Assembly (NCBI GenBank): GCA_030694425.1
Contig: JAUXYI010000079.1
Location: 61,430 to 125,429 of the forward strand
DNA length: 64,000 nucleotides
Source of the DNA: Thermodesulfovibrionia bacterium
GTDB lineage: Bacteria; Nitrospirota; Thermodesulfovibrionia; UBA6902; BMS3Bbin08
Direction: 5' to 3'
Below the pieces are notes generated by a model that worked only from the letters and a program-made list of their open reading frames with translations, had not been told where the DNA came from and searched no databases. Below are positions 27,101-33,891 of this stretch, piece by piece. Positions within the stretch are counted from its first letter, which is position 1, and each line of letters begins with the position of its first letter. The position numbers and the translations under genes are program-made.

Positions 27101-27689
27101 TCTCATAATTTTTTAATAGGGAACTGCTAACATCGCCTTTAAATACATAAAAAACTACAGGATATGTTCCGAGTTCAGGACTGAGCGTCTTTATCTGGCT
27201 TTTTTTAAGGGCAATTGCTATCTCGCTCTTTGCATCATTAATATCGCCAAACATAATCGCCTTTCCCATACAACTCTGCACGCAAACCGGTGACAGCCCT
27301 TTTATTATCCGGTTATAGCAAAAATCGCATTTCTCAGCCTGTCCTGTGAATCGGTCTATTTCAATTGCATTGTATGGGCACTTTTCATAGCATATCCCGC
27401 AGCCTGTGCATTTATTATTGTTTATTATGACAACGCCATCCTGATTTTTAAAAAGGGCTTTTTCTTCACATGATTCGATACACGGGGCATTATCACAATG
27501 ATTGCAGAGCCTCGGAAGGAAAAATTTCTTGACAGCAGGGTATTTGCCTGATTGATATGTTTCAACTCGGCATCTGAAAGTTCCGAATGGAATGTCATAT
27601 TCTGCCTTGCATGTTACCTGACACGCATAACACCCGATACATCGGTTAAGGTTAATCAACATCCCATATCTTTTTTGATAATTTGTCAT
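24189..27689 (-). CDS. Fused ferredoxin-molybdopterin oxidoreductase with repeat insertions
   Basis: 1166 residues. Residues 1-195 are a four-cluster ferredoxin subunit of the PsrB/NrfC type (RCIGCYACQVTC, LCNHCDNAPCIESC, KCTGCGICYEKCP, KCDFCYNRI, CVQSC). From about 245 a molybdopterin (bis-MGD) catalytic subunit of the DMSO reductase family follows (WKPITWDEA, HTDGDVTS, GRVHYAMTM), with the dinucleotide-binding domain at the C-terminus. Normally these are two genes, so this is a fusion. The N-terminal cluster site of the catalytic part shows only CPSEC...C; one expected Cys is not seen. Two in-frame C-rich repeats are translated (about 199-243 at the junction, and 729-766). No Tat signal is visible, so a cytoplasmic enzyme is possible. 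The substrate is unknown; polysulfide/thiosulfate-type reductases are the nearest class. fdhD nearby supports bis-MGD maturation. Confidence 0.9.
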   Translation of the reverse strand: MTNYQKRYGMLINLNRCIGCYACQVTCKAEYDIPFGTFRCRVETYQSGKYPAVKKFFLPRLCNHCDNAPCIESCEEKALFKNQDGVVIINNNKCTGCGICYEKCPYNAIEIDRFTGQAEKCDFCYNRIIKGLSPVCVQSCMGKAIMFGDINDAKSEIAIALKKSQIKTLSPELGTYPVVFYVFKGDVSSSLLKNYEITSASPHPDPLPQGERVDGKRPFHQGEEDVFKFPPPLMGGGEGEGVLIYTSDVMCPSECGISVLVENGIAKKIYGNSHTLINNGAFCAKGASGLQLTYSPHRIKTPLMRTGQRGEDKWKPITWDEAAQYIAKKLLKIKKEFGPEAVFLDLGDVTDREAYYRLFHAFGTPNIYHHGSICDSNRRWGQGIMMGDERPLPDIQRPVLMRNDSGEAYLKTRHDARLVLNIGVNPFVATRFNYMSYGIVGAKNENGCMYIVADPAYTNSAAHADIWLPIRPGTDAALLAAMLYYIIKNDSPDNPSARNESSRRVASTKYIDHDFLEKYTTGWKEFKEAFLSYTERKDPSNNLFFFTPEWAEEKTGISINDIKKVSHLFGITKPAAIEIGMHGASHHTDGDVTSILMTALCLLTGNIDNPGGLVFIESQKVKKGNKTIGKEFLEKMVIRKINGNDVSGKISELNKDTYGDYPSTVKGVLSDLPEKIRQGIKLKYGSFKGYNYPVRAFITRAGNPVVTAGNTSDWIDALTMKYKNNNKNNPLSLSPTSSPVKGGEIKDEVPSPLVGEGKGEGYLGVFSEYKLELIVFIDTHITVTGKYADIVLPEAGFLERMGLSDVYTMSPEVAIRDQVIKPLYESKTPFEIMIALSDALIKNGDSDIKTEDFNKRYKNEEDFINEILSEAPGFYNIGKPLPYPEFPEGALIIGTPDNPTAILDEKVIKQGEYLTVDWLRKHHGVAIWPASYYRYKKSGGSPSGIYPKTNSKKFEFKFSYLENINKKFRTDFPITFYWSECKWNPKNLSYKDISKKYPFQLISGRVHYAMTMTTICSYLAETKTECMQPLNNDFKYTMPELKDIPNKYSFPDNEEVSFNAGSISIPVFAFNENEAEKLGIKTGDIVILENPLKKSIKGKAFLTEEVMPGVIKTAFGPGGQNASGIGFMNSIAEYTPNINELFDPSNISSFSGMPGFGDIMVKVIKE
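25396..25506. repeat. C-rich palindromic repeat inserted in frame (molybdoenzyme, site B)
   Basis: Two hairpins, CCCTCTCCCACAAGGGGAGAGG and CCCCTCCCTTGACAGGAG-type, ending GAGAGGGGATTATT. Encodes NNPLSLSPTSSPVKGGE and VPSPLVGEGKGEGY in the protein. Confidence 0.85.
26962..27096. repeat. C-rich palindromic repeat inserted in frame (molybdoenzyme, site A)
   Basis: Hairpins CCCCTCCCATCAAGGGAGGG and CCCTCTCCCCTTGCGGGAGA (then GGG). Encodes SPHPDPLPQGER and FPPPLMGGGEGEG, exactly at the junction between ferredoxin and molybdopterin parts. Confidence 0.85.
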
Positions 27690-27907
27690 GTTAATAGTTT
27701 AACGCATTTTAATTAAAGATGAATAAAGAAAATCAATTCTTTTTACAAGCTGAGATATATCATAACGCGGAAATACGCTGCTCCGCCCTTTCAGTTACAT
27801 TTCAGTAACCTACAGGGCTTATATCGTAATGCGTAAACAGTGAAAAAATTCTTTTAATCTATTTGTCCATTACTCATTACGCTGTACGCATCACGCGCGC
27901 ATTACGT

Positions 27908-28426
27908 TTAAATTTTCTCCACATCTGCAGCATCTATTGTAAGGGCTACTCCTTGGCGTAAAACATCTACGGAAAGCACAAGCAAGTGTTTATCAAGTTT
28001 TTCAACAAGTATCCCTTCAACTCCCTTGAGAGGCCCGCCTTTAATTCTTACCCTTTGTCCTTTGTCAATATATGGATAAGGGTCAAGGGCTTCTTTGTTT
28101 TCCATAAGTCTTTTTAGTGAATTTATCTGTTCGTCAGGAATGGGGTCCGGGTCTTCCGGTAAAGAGCTTAGAAGCCTGACAACTCCTTTTATTTTCAGGA
28201 CACTCAACCTTTCCTGTGCGCTTTTAGATATGCGAACAAACAGATAACCAGGGAAAAGAGGGAATGTAATTAATTTTTTCCTGTCTTTCCATCTCCTGAG
28301 TCTTTCCACAATCGGCAGAAAGGCCTCAATTTGTTTCTTATTAAGCCTTTCATAGACCTGAAACTCATGTCTTGATTTTACATATACTGCATACCATTTA
28401 TGTTCTAATGTTTCTACCTGTTCCAT
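27908..28426 (-). CDS. NusG-family transcription antiterminator (specialised paralogue)
   Basis: 172 residues. NGN domain (KWYAVYVKSRHEFQVYERL, FPLFPGYLFVRI) and a C-terminal KOW domain (YIDKGQRVRIKGGPLKGVEG). It resembles the RfaH/UpxY-type paralogues that help RNA polymerase through long polysaccharide operons, not the housekeeping nusG, which would sit beside secE and rplK. Co-transcribed 25 bases behind the EPS-type MarR regulator (28452-29042), which commonly accompanies such NusG-like genes at the head of exopolysaccharide clusters. No such cluster follows here. Confidence 0.9.
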   Translation of the reverse strand: MEQVETLEHKWYAVYVKSRHEFQVYERLNKKQIEAFLPIVERLRRWKDRKKLITFPLFPGYLFVRISKSAQERLSVLKIKGVVRLLSSLPEDPDPIPDEQINSLKRLMENKEALDPYPYIDKGQRVRIKGGPLKGVEGILVEKLDKHLLVLSVDVLRQGVALTIDAADVEKI

Positions 28427-28432
28427 TTACCT

Positions 28433-28452
28433 CCCTCTACGAGTCATTGACT
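28433..28452 (-). repeat. TGACTCGTAGAG module upstream of the NusG-like gene
   Basis: On the coding strand GTCAATGACTCGTAGAGGGAGG provides the ribosome site for the NusG-like gene. It overlaps the perfect palindrome GAGTCA-A-TGACTC. Nearly identical to 19569-19596. Confidence 0.55.
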
Positions 28453-29042
28453 CAGAGTGAATGAATCTTATCCATATCAGCGCCAAGGTTTTTCATTCTC
28501 TGTTTTTCTTTTTCAGTATTAAAAGAAGTAAGTAATATTGCATCGTAATTTAAAGCAGGAAAGTCCTCAAATGAATATACATCATGCCCAAAAAATCCTT
28601 TTTCTACCCTTTTGCTGTCAACAATGCCAACAAGCTTAAGCGGCAAACCGCGCATAGAGACATAAGATAATTCTGCAACCTCTCCATCGCCCCAGATAAT
28701 GATGTTTTCTACTCCGGAGGAAATCATTTTCTTATAAATATCATCAATTCTCTCACGTATATCCTTGAAATAGTTCATTGAATATTGCATATATTCATAA
28801 GTAAGCCGTACTTTTTCAGTAAAGCCTTTTGGAGTGAGGATATATTTAGCCCTGTTCTTAGGTATAGTGGTAATTTTTATGAATCCCTTTTTTGTTAAAC
28901 GTTTTATATATGCATTTATCAGACCAAGTGCAACGTCGAGTTTGCTGGAAAGGGTTCGCTGTGTAACTGAGGACTCTTTGCTTATCTCATCAAGAATCCT
29001 CAATGTAATGTCATTATGCCTGTTTGTCTCAAGCTTGTTCAT
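28452..29042 (-). CDS. EPS-associated MarR-family transcriptional regulator
   Basis: 196 residues. N-terminal winged helix (ITLRILDEISKESSVTQRTL, LGLINAYIKRLTKKGFIKI) and a C-terminal Rossmann-like part (ENIIIWGDGEVAELSYVSMR ... LKLVGIVDSKRV, YDAILLTSF) like the CoA/NAD-binding-type domain seen in the EPS-associated MarR group (TIGR04176-like). DNA-binding regulator of polysaccharide genes by family knowledge. Forms a two-gene operon with the NusG paralogue. Divergent from fdhD. Confidence 0.85.
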   Translation of the reverse strand: MNKLETNRHNDITLRILDEISKESSVTQRTLSSKLDVALGLINAYIKRLTKKGFIKITTIPKNRAKYILTPKGFTEKVRLTYEYMQYSMNYFKDIRERIDDIYKKMISSGVENIIIWGDGEVAELSYVSMRGLPLKLVGIVDSKRVEKGFFGHDVYSFEDFPALNYDAILLTSFNTEKEKQRMKNLGADMDKIHSL

Positions 29043-29143
29043 ATTATGAACATCATAGTAAGTTTAGATTTTTTTGTCAAGGTTTTAAAAAAAATTGTAA
29101 TATAATAAAATATAACCGTAATTAACTTGGATAAAAAATAATC

Positions 29144-29926
29144 ATGAACCCTTCTACAAAAATTAAAATCATTCAATACCGTAATGGCTTATCTTCTGAA
29201 ACATCAGACGATGTTGCTTCAGAAAAAAGGCTGAAACTCTTTTCAAATAATAAGGAAGTCCTCAGTTTGCTGTGCACCCCAACAATGGTAAAGGAACTAA
29301 TTGTAGGCTTTAGCCTTTCAGAAGGGCTTCTTAGACATGATAACGGTGAACTGCAATCAGCGTGGTGTTCAGAAAGGATGGAAATCCTGTGGAAAGATGA
29401 AGAGATAGAGGTGCACCTGCCTATAGATATACCAGAAACAACCGCAACTCTGACATCAGGCTGTGCAAAAGGCGTGACTTTTATGATGAATAAAGAAATG
29501 CCTATACTCCGGGATGATTTTAAAATCAGCATTAGCGCAATTTTTGAACTCTATAGAGAGTTCCAGAAGATGTCAGAGCTTTTCAGGGCAACAGGCGGGG
29601 TTCACAGTGCAGCGCTCTGTGATGAAAAAGAGATACTCGCCTTTGCAGAAGACATCGGAAGACATAATGCTGCGGACAAAATAATAGGCTATGCCTTTCT
29701 TGAAAACATACCAATGCAGGATAAAATGCTGCTTTTAAGCGGAAGGCTTTCTTCAGAAATAGTTAATAAGGCAGTAAGAGCACAGGTACCGATGCTTATC
29801 AGCCGAGCAGCCCCTACTGACATGGCAGTAGAGATTGCAAATAAATACAGGGTTACTCTGATTGGCTTCCTGCGAGGGCATCAGCTGAACATCTATACCA
29901 ATCCGGAAAGAGTCAAAACAGATTAA
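29144..29926 (+). CDS. fdhD: Formate dehydrogenase accessory sulfurtransferase FdhD
   Basis: 260 residues. FdhD transfers sulfur from IscS to the Mo-bis-MGD cofactor of formate dehydrogenases and relatives. Signatures: KELIVGFSLSEGLL, TSGCAKGV (the loop that carries the sulfur-relay Cys), FRATGGVHSAALC and FAEDIGRHNAADKIIG, SRAAPTDMAVEIA. Here the loop has a single Cys, unlike the CxxC of E. coli. Likely substrate: the molybdoenzyme at 24189. Its stop overlaps the convergent DUF4416 stop by 4 bases. Confidence 0.95.
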   Translation: MNPSTKIKIIQYRNGLSSETSDDVASEKRLKLFSNNKEVLSLLCTPTMVKELIVGFSLSEGLLRHDNGELQSAWCSERMEILWKDEEIEVHLPIDIPETTATLTSGCAKGVTFMMNKEMPILRDDFKISISAIFELYREFQKMSELFRATGGVHSAALCDEKEILAFAEDIGRHNAADKIIGYAFLENIPMQDKMLLLSGRLSSEIVNKAVRAQVPMLISRAAPTDMAVEIANKYRVTLIGFLRGHQLNIYTNPERVKTD

Positions 29927-30561
29927 GCAGACCTTACGAACTCTATCTTATACATCTCCCGTACCTTTTTAAAAATGTCCAGATACTCCTGCGTTCTAAA
30001 GTCGGGATAAGTATAGGGTAAAGTTTGATAATTCTTGCCCGAGTAGATAAGTGTCACCTCTCCATAGATGCCGTTGCCGAGATAAATCCTGTGGGAGAAA
30101 TCTTTTGTTGATACTAAAACTATCTTTGCTGAATCTAAATAGCCGGGGTCAAGATTAATCCTTCTTCTTCCTTTTTCCCCTATAAATTCCCTTCTGCCTC
30201 CTTCTTTCAAATCCCCCCTTCCCCCCTTTTCTAAAGGGGGGTGAGGGAAGGTTATTGGGTGGATGGGGGGATTATTTTCATTGAGATATTGTCTTTCAAA
30301 TTCATTTGTTTTTAATTTTATTTCAGCAATTGACTCAGGATTTATTAATTTCTGGAAAAAGACAAACTGTCTTTTTAATCCTGAACCCATTTCCTTTGAA
30401 TAATAATCAGTATGATTCCACTCCCAGACAGGGCTTTCCATATCTGAAGGACCAAAGATACCTTCAATATCGCCCTTAAGTTTTTCAAAGAGAGAAATAT
30501 CGTTTGAAAGCATCCCGACGAATAGCTTGACTGGATGGGGATTATCGCATCTTTCATTCAT
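29923..30561 (-). CDS. DUF4416 family protein with repeat insertion
   Basis: 212 residues. PVKLFVGMLSND, PVWEWNHTDYYSKEMG, INLDPGYLDSAKIVLVSTKD and YLGNGIYGEVTLIYSGKNYQ are the conserved parts of DUF4416, a family of unknown function. Between FERQYLNE and RRINLDPGYL about 30 residues (NNPPIHPITFPHPPLEKGGR and on) are encoded by a C-rich palindromic repeat (30210-30273) and do not belong to the family. The stop overlaps the fdhD stop in a convergent arrangement. Confidence 0.88.
   Translation of the reverse strand: MNERCDNPHPVKLFVGMLSNDISLFEKLKGDIEGIFGPSDMESPVWEWNHTDYYSKEMGSGLKRQFVFFQKLINPESIAEIKLKTNEFERQYLNENNPPIHPITFPHPPLEKGGRGDLKEGGRREFIGEKGRRRINLDPGYLDSAKIVLVSTKDFSHRIYLGNGIYGEVTLIYSGKNYQTLPYTYPDFRTQEYLDIFKKVREMYKIEFVRSA
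30210..30273. repeat. C-rich palindromic repeat inserted in frame (DUF4416 gene)
   Basis: Bounded by AATCCCCCC and GGGGGGATT, with an inner CCCCCC-TTTTCTAAA-GGGGGG hairpin. Read in frame. Confidence 0.85.
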
Positions 30562-30867
30562 AAATTAAAAATCAAATATTAAAAATCAAAAATACATATC
30601 AAAATGTAAAATTAGATAATTATTGACTCCTGCATAAATAATGTCCGCTGTTATGTCATTCCGTGCTTGACACGGAATCCAGTTTTTTCCTCTGGATTCC
30701 TGCTTCCGCAGGAATGACGACGATACTGTGAACGTAGGACATTAATATTACAGGTATCAATAGTTGTCAGGGGTCGGTTTTCAGTTGTTAGTTAATAACT
30801 GAACACTGGTCCCTGACCACTGATAACTATCTTTGAGTTTTGATTTGTCATTTTGCATTTTTATTTT
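30562..30867. other. Repeat-filled intergenic region
   Basis: No gene. It contains AT-rich repeats (ATCAAAATGTAAAATTAG), an ATTCCG-type double hairpin at 30655-30719, and a mixed run around 30765-30830 (GGGGTCGGTTTTCAGTTGTTA ... AACACTGGTCCCTGACCACT) with imperfect inverted symmetry. Confidence 0.75.
30655..30719. repeat. GTCATTCC-GGAATGAC double hairpin
   Basis: GTCATTCCGTGCTTGACACGG-type left arm, TCCTGCTTCCGCAGGAATGAC right arm. Each arm is its own hairpin and the ends are inverted copies. Related elements lie at 44281, 46639 and 58610. Confidence 0.85.
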
Positions 30868-31686
30868 TTACTTTTGATATTGCTTTTCTGGCTGGCATAC
30901 CTTAACGCAAAGACCGCATATGTACTGGCCTACATTATGCGCTTTTGCAAAATATTTTAATTTCTCAAGACAGGCTGCTTTATCCCATTCCCTATAATTT
31001 TCTTTAATTGCAGACACAGGGCAGATTTCTATGCATTTGGTGCAACTGCCGCAGCCATTCTCTCTTATTAATTCTTTGGCACCCACCTTAATCAATTTAC
31101 TATTAAGGTCGTTAGTAAAGTCAGATGGAACACCCTCCCTTTCATCCCCTCCCGTTAAGGGAGGGGGGATTAAATAACCCTCTCCCCCTGCTGGAGAGGG
31201 CAGGGGTGAGGGGGGATTGTTTGTTTTAAGAGGCATATCTGTAAGAACTGTTGCAAGCCTTATTTTGGAGCCGAATTCAGGATGCACCAGCAGGTTGTTC
31301 CTTCCAATCCATCCAATACCCGCCCTCAATGCAATCATCTTATGCGAGAGATGGGCAGTCTGTTTTTCCCAGTCAATAATTTGGCTCGCTGGTATTGGAA
31401 GCGCATTATATCCCCTTTCCTGGATGGCAAGTGTAAGTTTTAATGCGGTCTGGTCAAGAAGTAAATTAAGCATTTTGTAATGGTGCAGGTAATGGCGTGT
31501 AGGACCAACTATGACACCTCTTAGAACAGAATCAGAAACCCTTACACCAATTGAAATTCCATGGGATAAGCCCTCTGTCTGCTCTAAAGAAAGAGCATCA
31601 AAATGATTTCTTAAATCATCTATCCTGCCTGCGCCAAATGCAGAAGCCCCCGATGAAAGAGCTATCTCCTTCAATTCATCATACAT
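30868..31686 (-). CDS. QueG-like double-cluster iron-sulfur protein with repeat insertion
   Basis: 272 residues. The N-terminal half (GISIGVRVS, YHHYKMLN-type, IALRAGIGWIGRNNLLVHPE, IRLATVLTDMPL) is of the epoxyqueuosine reductase (QueG) group; the C-terminal half has two 4Fe-4S motifs (CGSCTKCIEICPVSAI and CGLCVKVCQP). True QueG is longer and has a HEAT-like tail, so this is a relative of unknown substrate. Between MPLKT and ~DFTNDLNS about 35 residues (NNPPSPLPSPAGGEG ... PPPLTGGDEREGV) come from a C-rich repeat (31130-31213). Confidence 0.85.
   Translation of the reverse strand: MYDELKEIALSSGASAFGAGRIDDLRNHFDALSLEQTEGLSHGISIGVRVSDSVLRGVIVGPTRHYLHHYKMLNLLLDQTALKLTLAIQERGYNALPIPASQIIDWEKQTAHLSHKMIALRAGIGWIGRNNLLVHPEFGSKIRLATVLTDMPLKTNNPPSPLPSPAGGEGYLIPPPLTGGDEREGVPSDFTNDLNSKLIKVGAKELIRENGCGSCTKCIEICPVSAIKENYREWDKAACLEKLKYFAKAHNVGQYICGLCVKVCQPEKQYQK
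31130..31213. repeat. C-rich palindromic repeat inserted in frame (QueG-like gene)
   Basis: Two hairpins: CCCCTCCC-GTTA-AGGGAGGGG and CCCTCTCC-CCTGCT-GGAGAGGG, ending GAGGGGGGATTG. Located between the two iron-sulfur parts of the protein. Confidence 0.85.
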
Positions 31687-31731
31687 ACGTTACTTATGCC
31701 TCTGTGCCTTTGTGCCTTCCTTATGCTTCCT

Positions 31732-32247
31732 TTACAGCCACTTTTCAATTAAAGCCATTGCTTCAGGGGCATCCCAATCTCTTGGTCCGACTATCTTCTC
31801 TCTTATGATACCGTTTTTGTCTATTATAAAAGTCTCTGGAACGCCTGTTATGCCGTATTGACCTGCAACTTCATTGTCATTGCCTATAAGTGTAGGATAA
31901 CTGACCTTTTGCCGCTGAAAATAGGAAATCAGGTTGTTGGGATTATCCCGGAAGAGTATTCCGAGCATCTGTAATGGCTTGTCCTGCACTTTCATATACA
32001 GATTTTCTAATGAACGCTTTTCTGATTTACATACTGAACACCAGGTAGCCCAGAAATTTACAAGGACAACTTTTCCCTTAAGGTCAGAAAGTTTCCAGAG
32101 ATTCCCATCAGCATCTTTTAGTTCAAACGCTGGTGCAGGCACACCAACAGAAGCAATCTTTTTATATGTTCTCTTTTCAGGAAGAAATAACAGCAGAGCA
32201 ACTGCAATAGCTATCAGGACTACCATAATAAGACCCTTATATTTCAT
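31732..32247 (-). CDS. TlpA-like membrane-anchored thiol-disulfide oxidoreductase
   Basis: 171 residues. N-terminal signal anchor (LIMVVLIAIAVALLLFLP), then a periplasmic thioredoxin fold with catalytic FWATWCSVCK (Cys70/Cys73), GVPETFIIDKNG (cis-Pro region) and IVGPRDWDA. TlpA/ResA-like proteins reduce disulfides during cytochrome c maturation or periplasmic redox folding; the sequence does not tell which. Between the QueG-like gene and ispF, same strand. Confidence 0.93.
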   Translation of the reverse strand: MKYKGLIMVVLIAIAVALLLFLPEKRTYKKIASVGVPAPAFELKDADGNLWKLSDLKGKVVLVNFWATWCSVCKSEKRSLENLYMKVQDKPLQMLGILFRDNPNNLISYFQRQKVSYPTLIGNDNEVAGQYGITGVPETFIIDKNGIIREKIVGPRDWDAPEAMALIEKWL

Positions 32248-32477
32248 TCAAACCTCCAAAAAATTCAAAAATCAAAAACTGTGGAGTAAATAACTCAAAA
32301 CTCAAATGTCAAAAGTCATCCCGATTGTTCGGGACAAAACCATAAAGCTTTAAGTTTTAAGGTTGTAGTTTTGAGCTTTGCGTTTTGAACTTTAAGCTAT
32401 TAAAATAATTCCTTAATTTTGCATTTTAACTTTGTCTATAATCATTTTAACCCAAACAACATTTTTTGTGGATATTG
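32248..32477. other. AT-rich repeat region with TCCCGA palindrome
   Basis: No gene. It holds TCCCGATTGTTCGGGA (32319-32334) and long AT-rich inverted stretches (AACTCAAAACTCAAATGTC ... TTTGAGCTTTGCGTTTTGA) like those in other gaps. Confidence 0.75.
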
Positions 32478-32948
32478 TTACAGGGGTTTCAACAGGCATA
32501 CTGCCTGCGCTGCCATGCCTTCACCGTTTCCGATAAAACCCATTTTTTCATTAGTCTTGGCTTTTATATTAATCAAATTTAATGGTATCCCTGTTTTTGA
32601 AAGGTTTTCCTTTATTTTATTTATGAATGGTTCAAGTTTTGGTTTCTCCGCTATAATTGTTGTATCAATCCATAATATTTCAAAGTTATTTTTTCTAATC
32701 AGTTCCACAGTTTTTGAAAGAAGCTCAATGCTTGATGCATCCTTCCACTTTGCATCTGTGTCAGGAAAATGTTTTCCTATATCACCTAAGCCAAGCGCCC
32801 CTATTATCGCATCTATTATTGCATGGCACAGTACGTCAGCATCAGAATGTCCCGTCAGTCCTTTCTCAAAAGGAATTTCCACGCCGCCGAGTATAAGCTT
32901 TCTTCCTTCAACAAGCCTGTGTGAATCATAACCAAGCCCGATTCTCAT
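32478..32948 (-). CDS. ispF: 2-C-methyl-D-erythritol 2,4-cyclodiphosphate synthase
   Basis: 156 residues, MEP isoprenoid pathway. Zinc ligands in GLGYDSHRL (Asp8, His10) and [18 protein letters not shown], plus [11 protein letters not shown] and [14 protein letters not shown]. Near ispD (33121), the preceding-step partner; a palindromic element separates them. Normal length. Confidence 0.98.
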   Translation of the reverse strand: MRIGLGYDSHRLVEGRKLILGGVEIPFEKGLTGHSDADVLCHAIIDAIIGALGLGDIGKHFPDTDAKWKDASSIELLSKTVELIRKNNFEILWIDTTIIAEKPKLEPFINKIKENLSKTGIPLNLINIKAKTNEKMGFIGNGEGMAAQAVCLLKPL

Positions 32949-32991
32949 AATCTTCTCATTTTCCTCTTTCTACCTGAAAATACCTTTTTAT

Positions 32992-33102
32992 AACACACCC
33001 CCAAACCCCTCTTAATAGAGGGGAGTTCTAATGTTTCCCCTATGACCTTATAGGGAAGTCCTTATGTATCCCCTCTAAAAAGAGGGGATTAAGGGGTGTG
33101 TA
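32992..33102. repeat. Long inverted-repeat element between ispD and ispF
   Basis: About 111 bp with ~32-bp imperfect inverted ends (ACACACCCCCAAACCCCTCT ... AGAGGGGATTAAGGGGTGTG) and a small central hairpin (TTCCCCTAT ... ATAGGGAA). Intergenic member of the C-rich class. Confidence 0.85.
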
Positions 33103-33120
33103 TTCCTTTGTGTTGACTTG

Positions 33121-33891
33121 TCAGCATGATTGTTTCATTTTTACAGTAAGTAAATATTCCATTAAATCCATATCCTCTGGTGTGGTAATTTTTATATTAA
33201 AAGGACTGCCTGCGATAATTTTTATCTTACCCCCTATTCTCTCAACAAGGGCTGCATCATCTGTTGCATAGAAGCCGTCTTTATATGCCCTGTCATAAGC
33301 TTTCTTGATTATTTTATATTGAAAAACCTGCGGTGTTTGAATCGCCCAGTATTTTTCCCTTTTTACAGTTGAAAGCACATATCCTCTATTATTAATTTCC
33401 TTTAAAGTTTCTTTCACGGGCAGTCCCGGAATAACACCGTTCACCCCTTTTATCTCATTCAACAGTCTTTTAACTAACTCTGCGGAAACAAGAGGTCTTA
33501 CTCCATCATGGATTAAAATCAAGCATCCATTTTGCTTTTTCCCTTTTTTACAATCCCCCCTTAACCCCCCTTTATCAAATGGGTGGACGGGGGGATTATT
33601 TTCAATTAAGCATAATGCATTATAGACTGAATCCTGCCTTTCCTGACCACCGCGGGCAATTTGTTTTACCTTGTTAATGTTATATGATTTAATGAGCTTA
33701 AGCCCCTTCCTGAAATCTTCTTCTCTCAGTACAGGGATAATTTCTGTAATAGACTTTATTCCCTGAAGCCTTTTTAATGTATAGATGAAAACTGGTATGC
33801 CTGCAATATGAGCAAAAGTTTTTCTTACAGAAGGGTTAAATCTTTTTCCAAGTCCGGCAGCCGGGACAATGGCAATTACATTTGTTTTCAT
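33121..33891 (-). CDS. ispD: 2-C-methyl-D-erythritol 4-phosphate cytidylyltransferase with repeat insertion
   Basis: 256 residues, about 25 longer than usual. CTP-binding IVPAAGLGKRF, GGQERQDSVYNAL, LILIHDGVRPLVS and AIQTPQVF are conserved, followed by ATDDAALVE. Residues 98-122 (NNPPVHPFDKGGLRGDCKKG and on) are encoded by a palindromic repeat (33552-33597) placed between the base-binding segment and IHDGVRP. The insertion is in a surface loop, so the enzyme may still work. Start ATG overlaps the PIN-TRAM stop by one base (TGATG). Confidence 0.95.
   Translation of the reverse strand: MKTNVIAIVPAAGLGKRFNPSVRKTFAHIAGIPVFIYTLKRLQGIKSITEIIPVLREEDFRKGLKLIKSYNINKVKQIARGGQERQDSVYNALCLIENNPPVHPFDKGGLRGDCKKGKKQNGCLILIHDGVRPLVSAELVKRLLNEIKGVNGVIPGLPVKETLKEINNRGYVLSTVKREKYWAIQTPQVFQYKIIKKAYDRAYKDGFYATDDAALVERIGGKIKIIAGSPFNIKITTPEDMDLMEYLLTVKMKQSC
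33552..33597. repeat. C-rich palindromic repeat inserted in frame (ispD)
   Basis: Ends AATCCCCCC and GGGGGGATT are exact inverse copies; inside is CCCCCCTTTATCAAATGGG. 46 bp. Confidence 0.88.
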
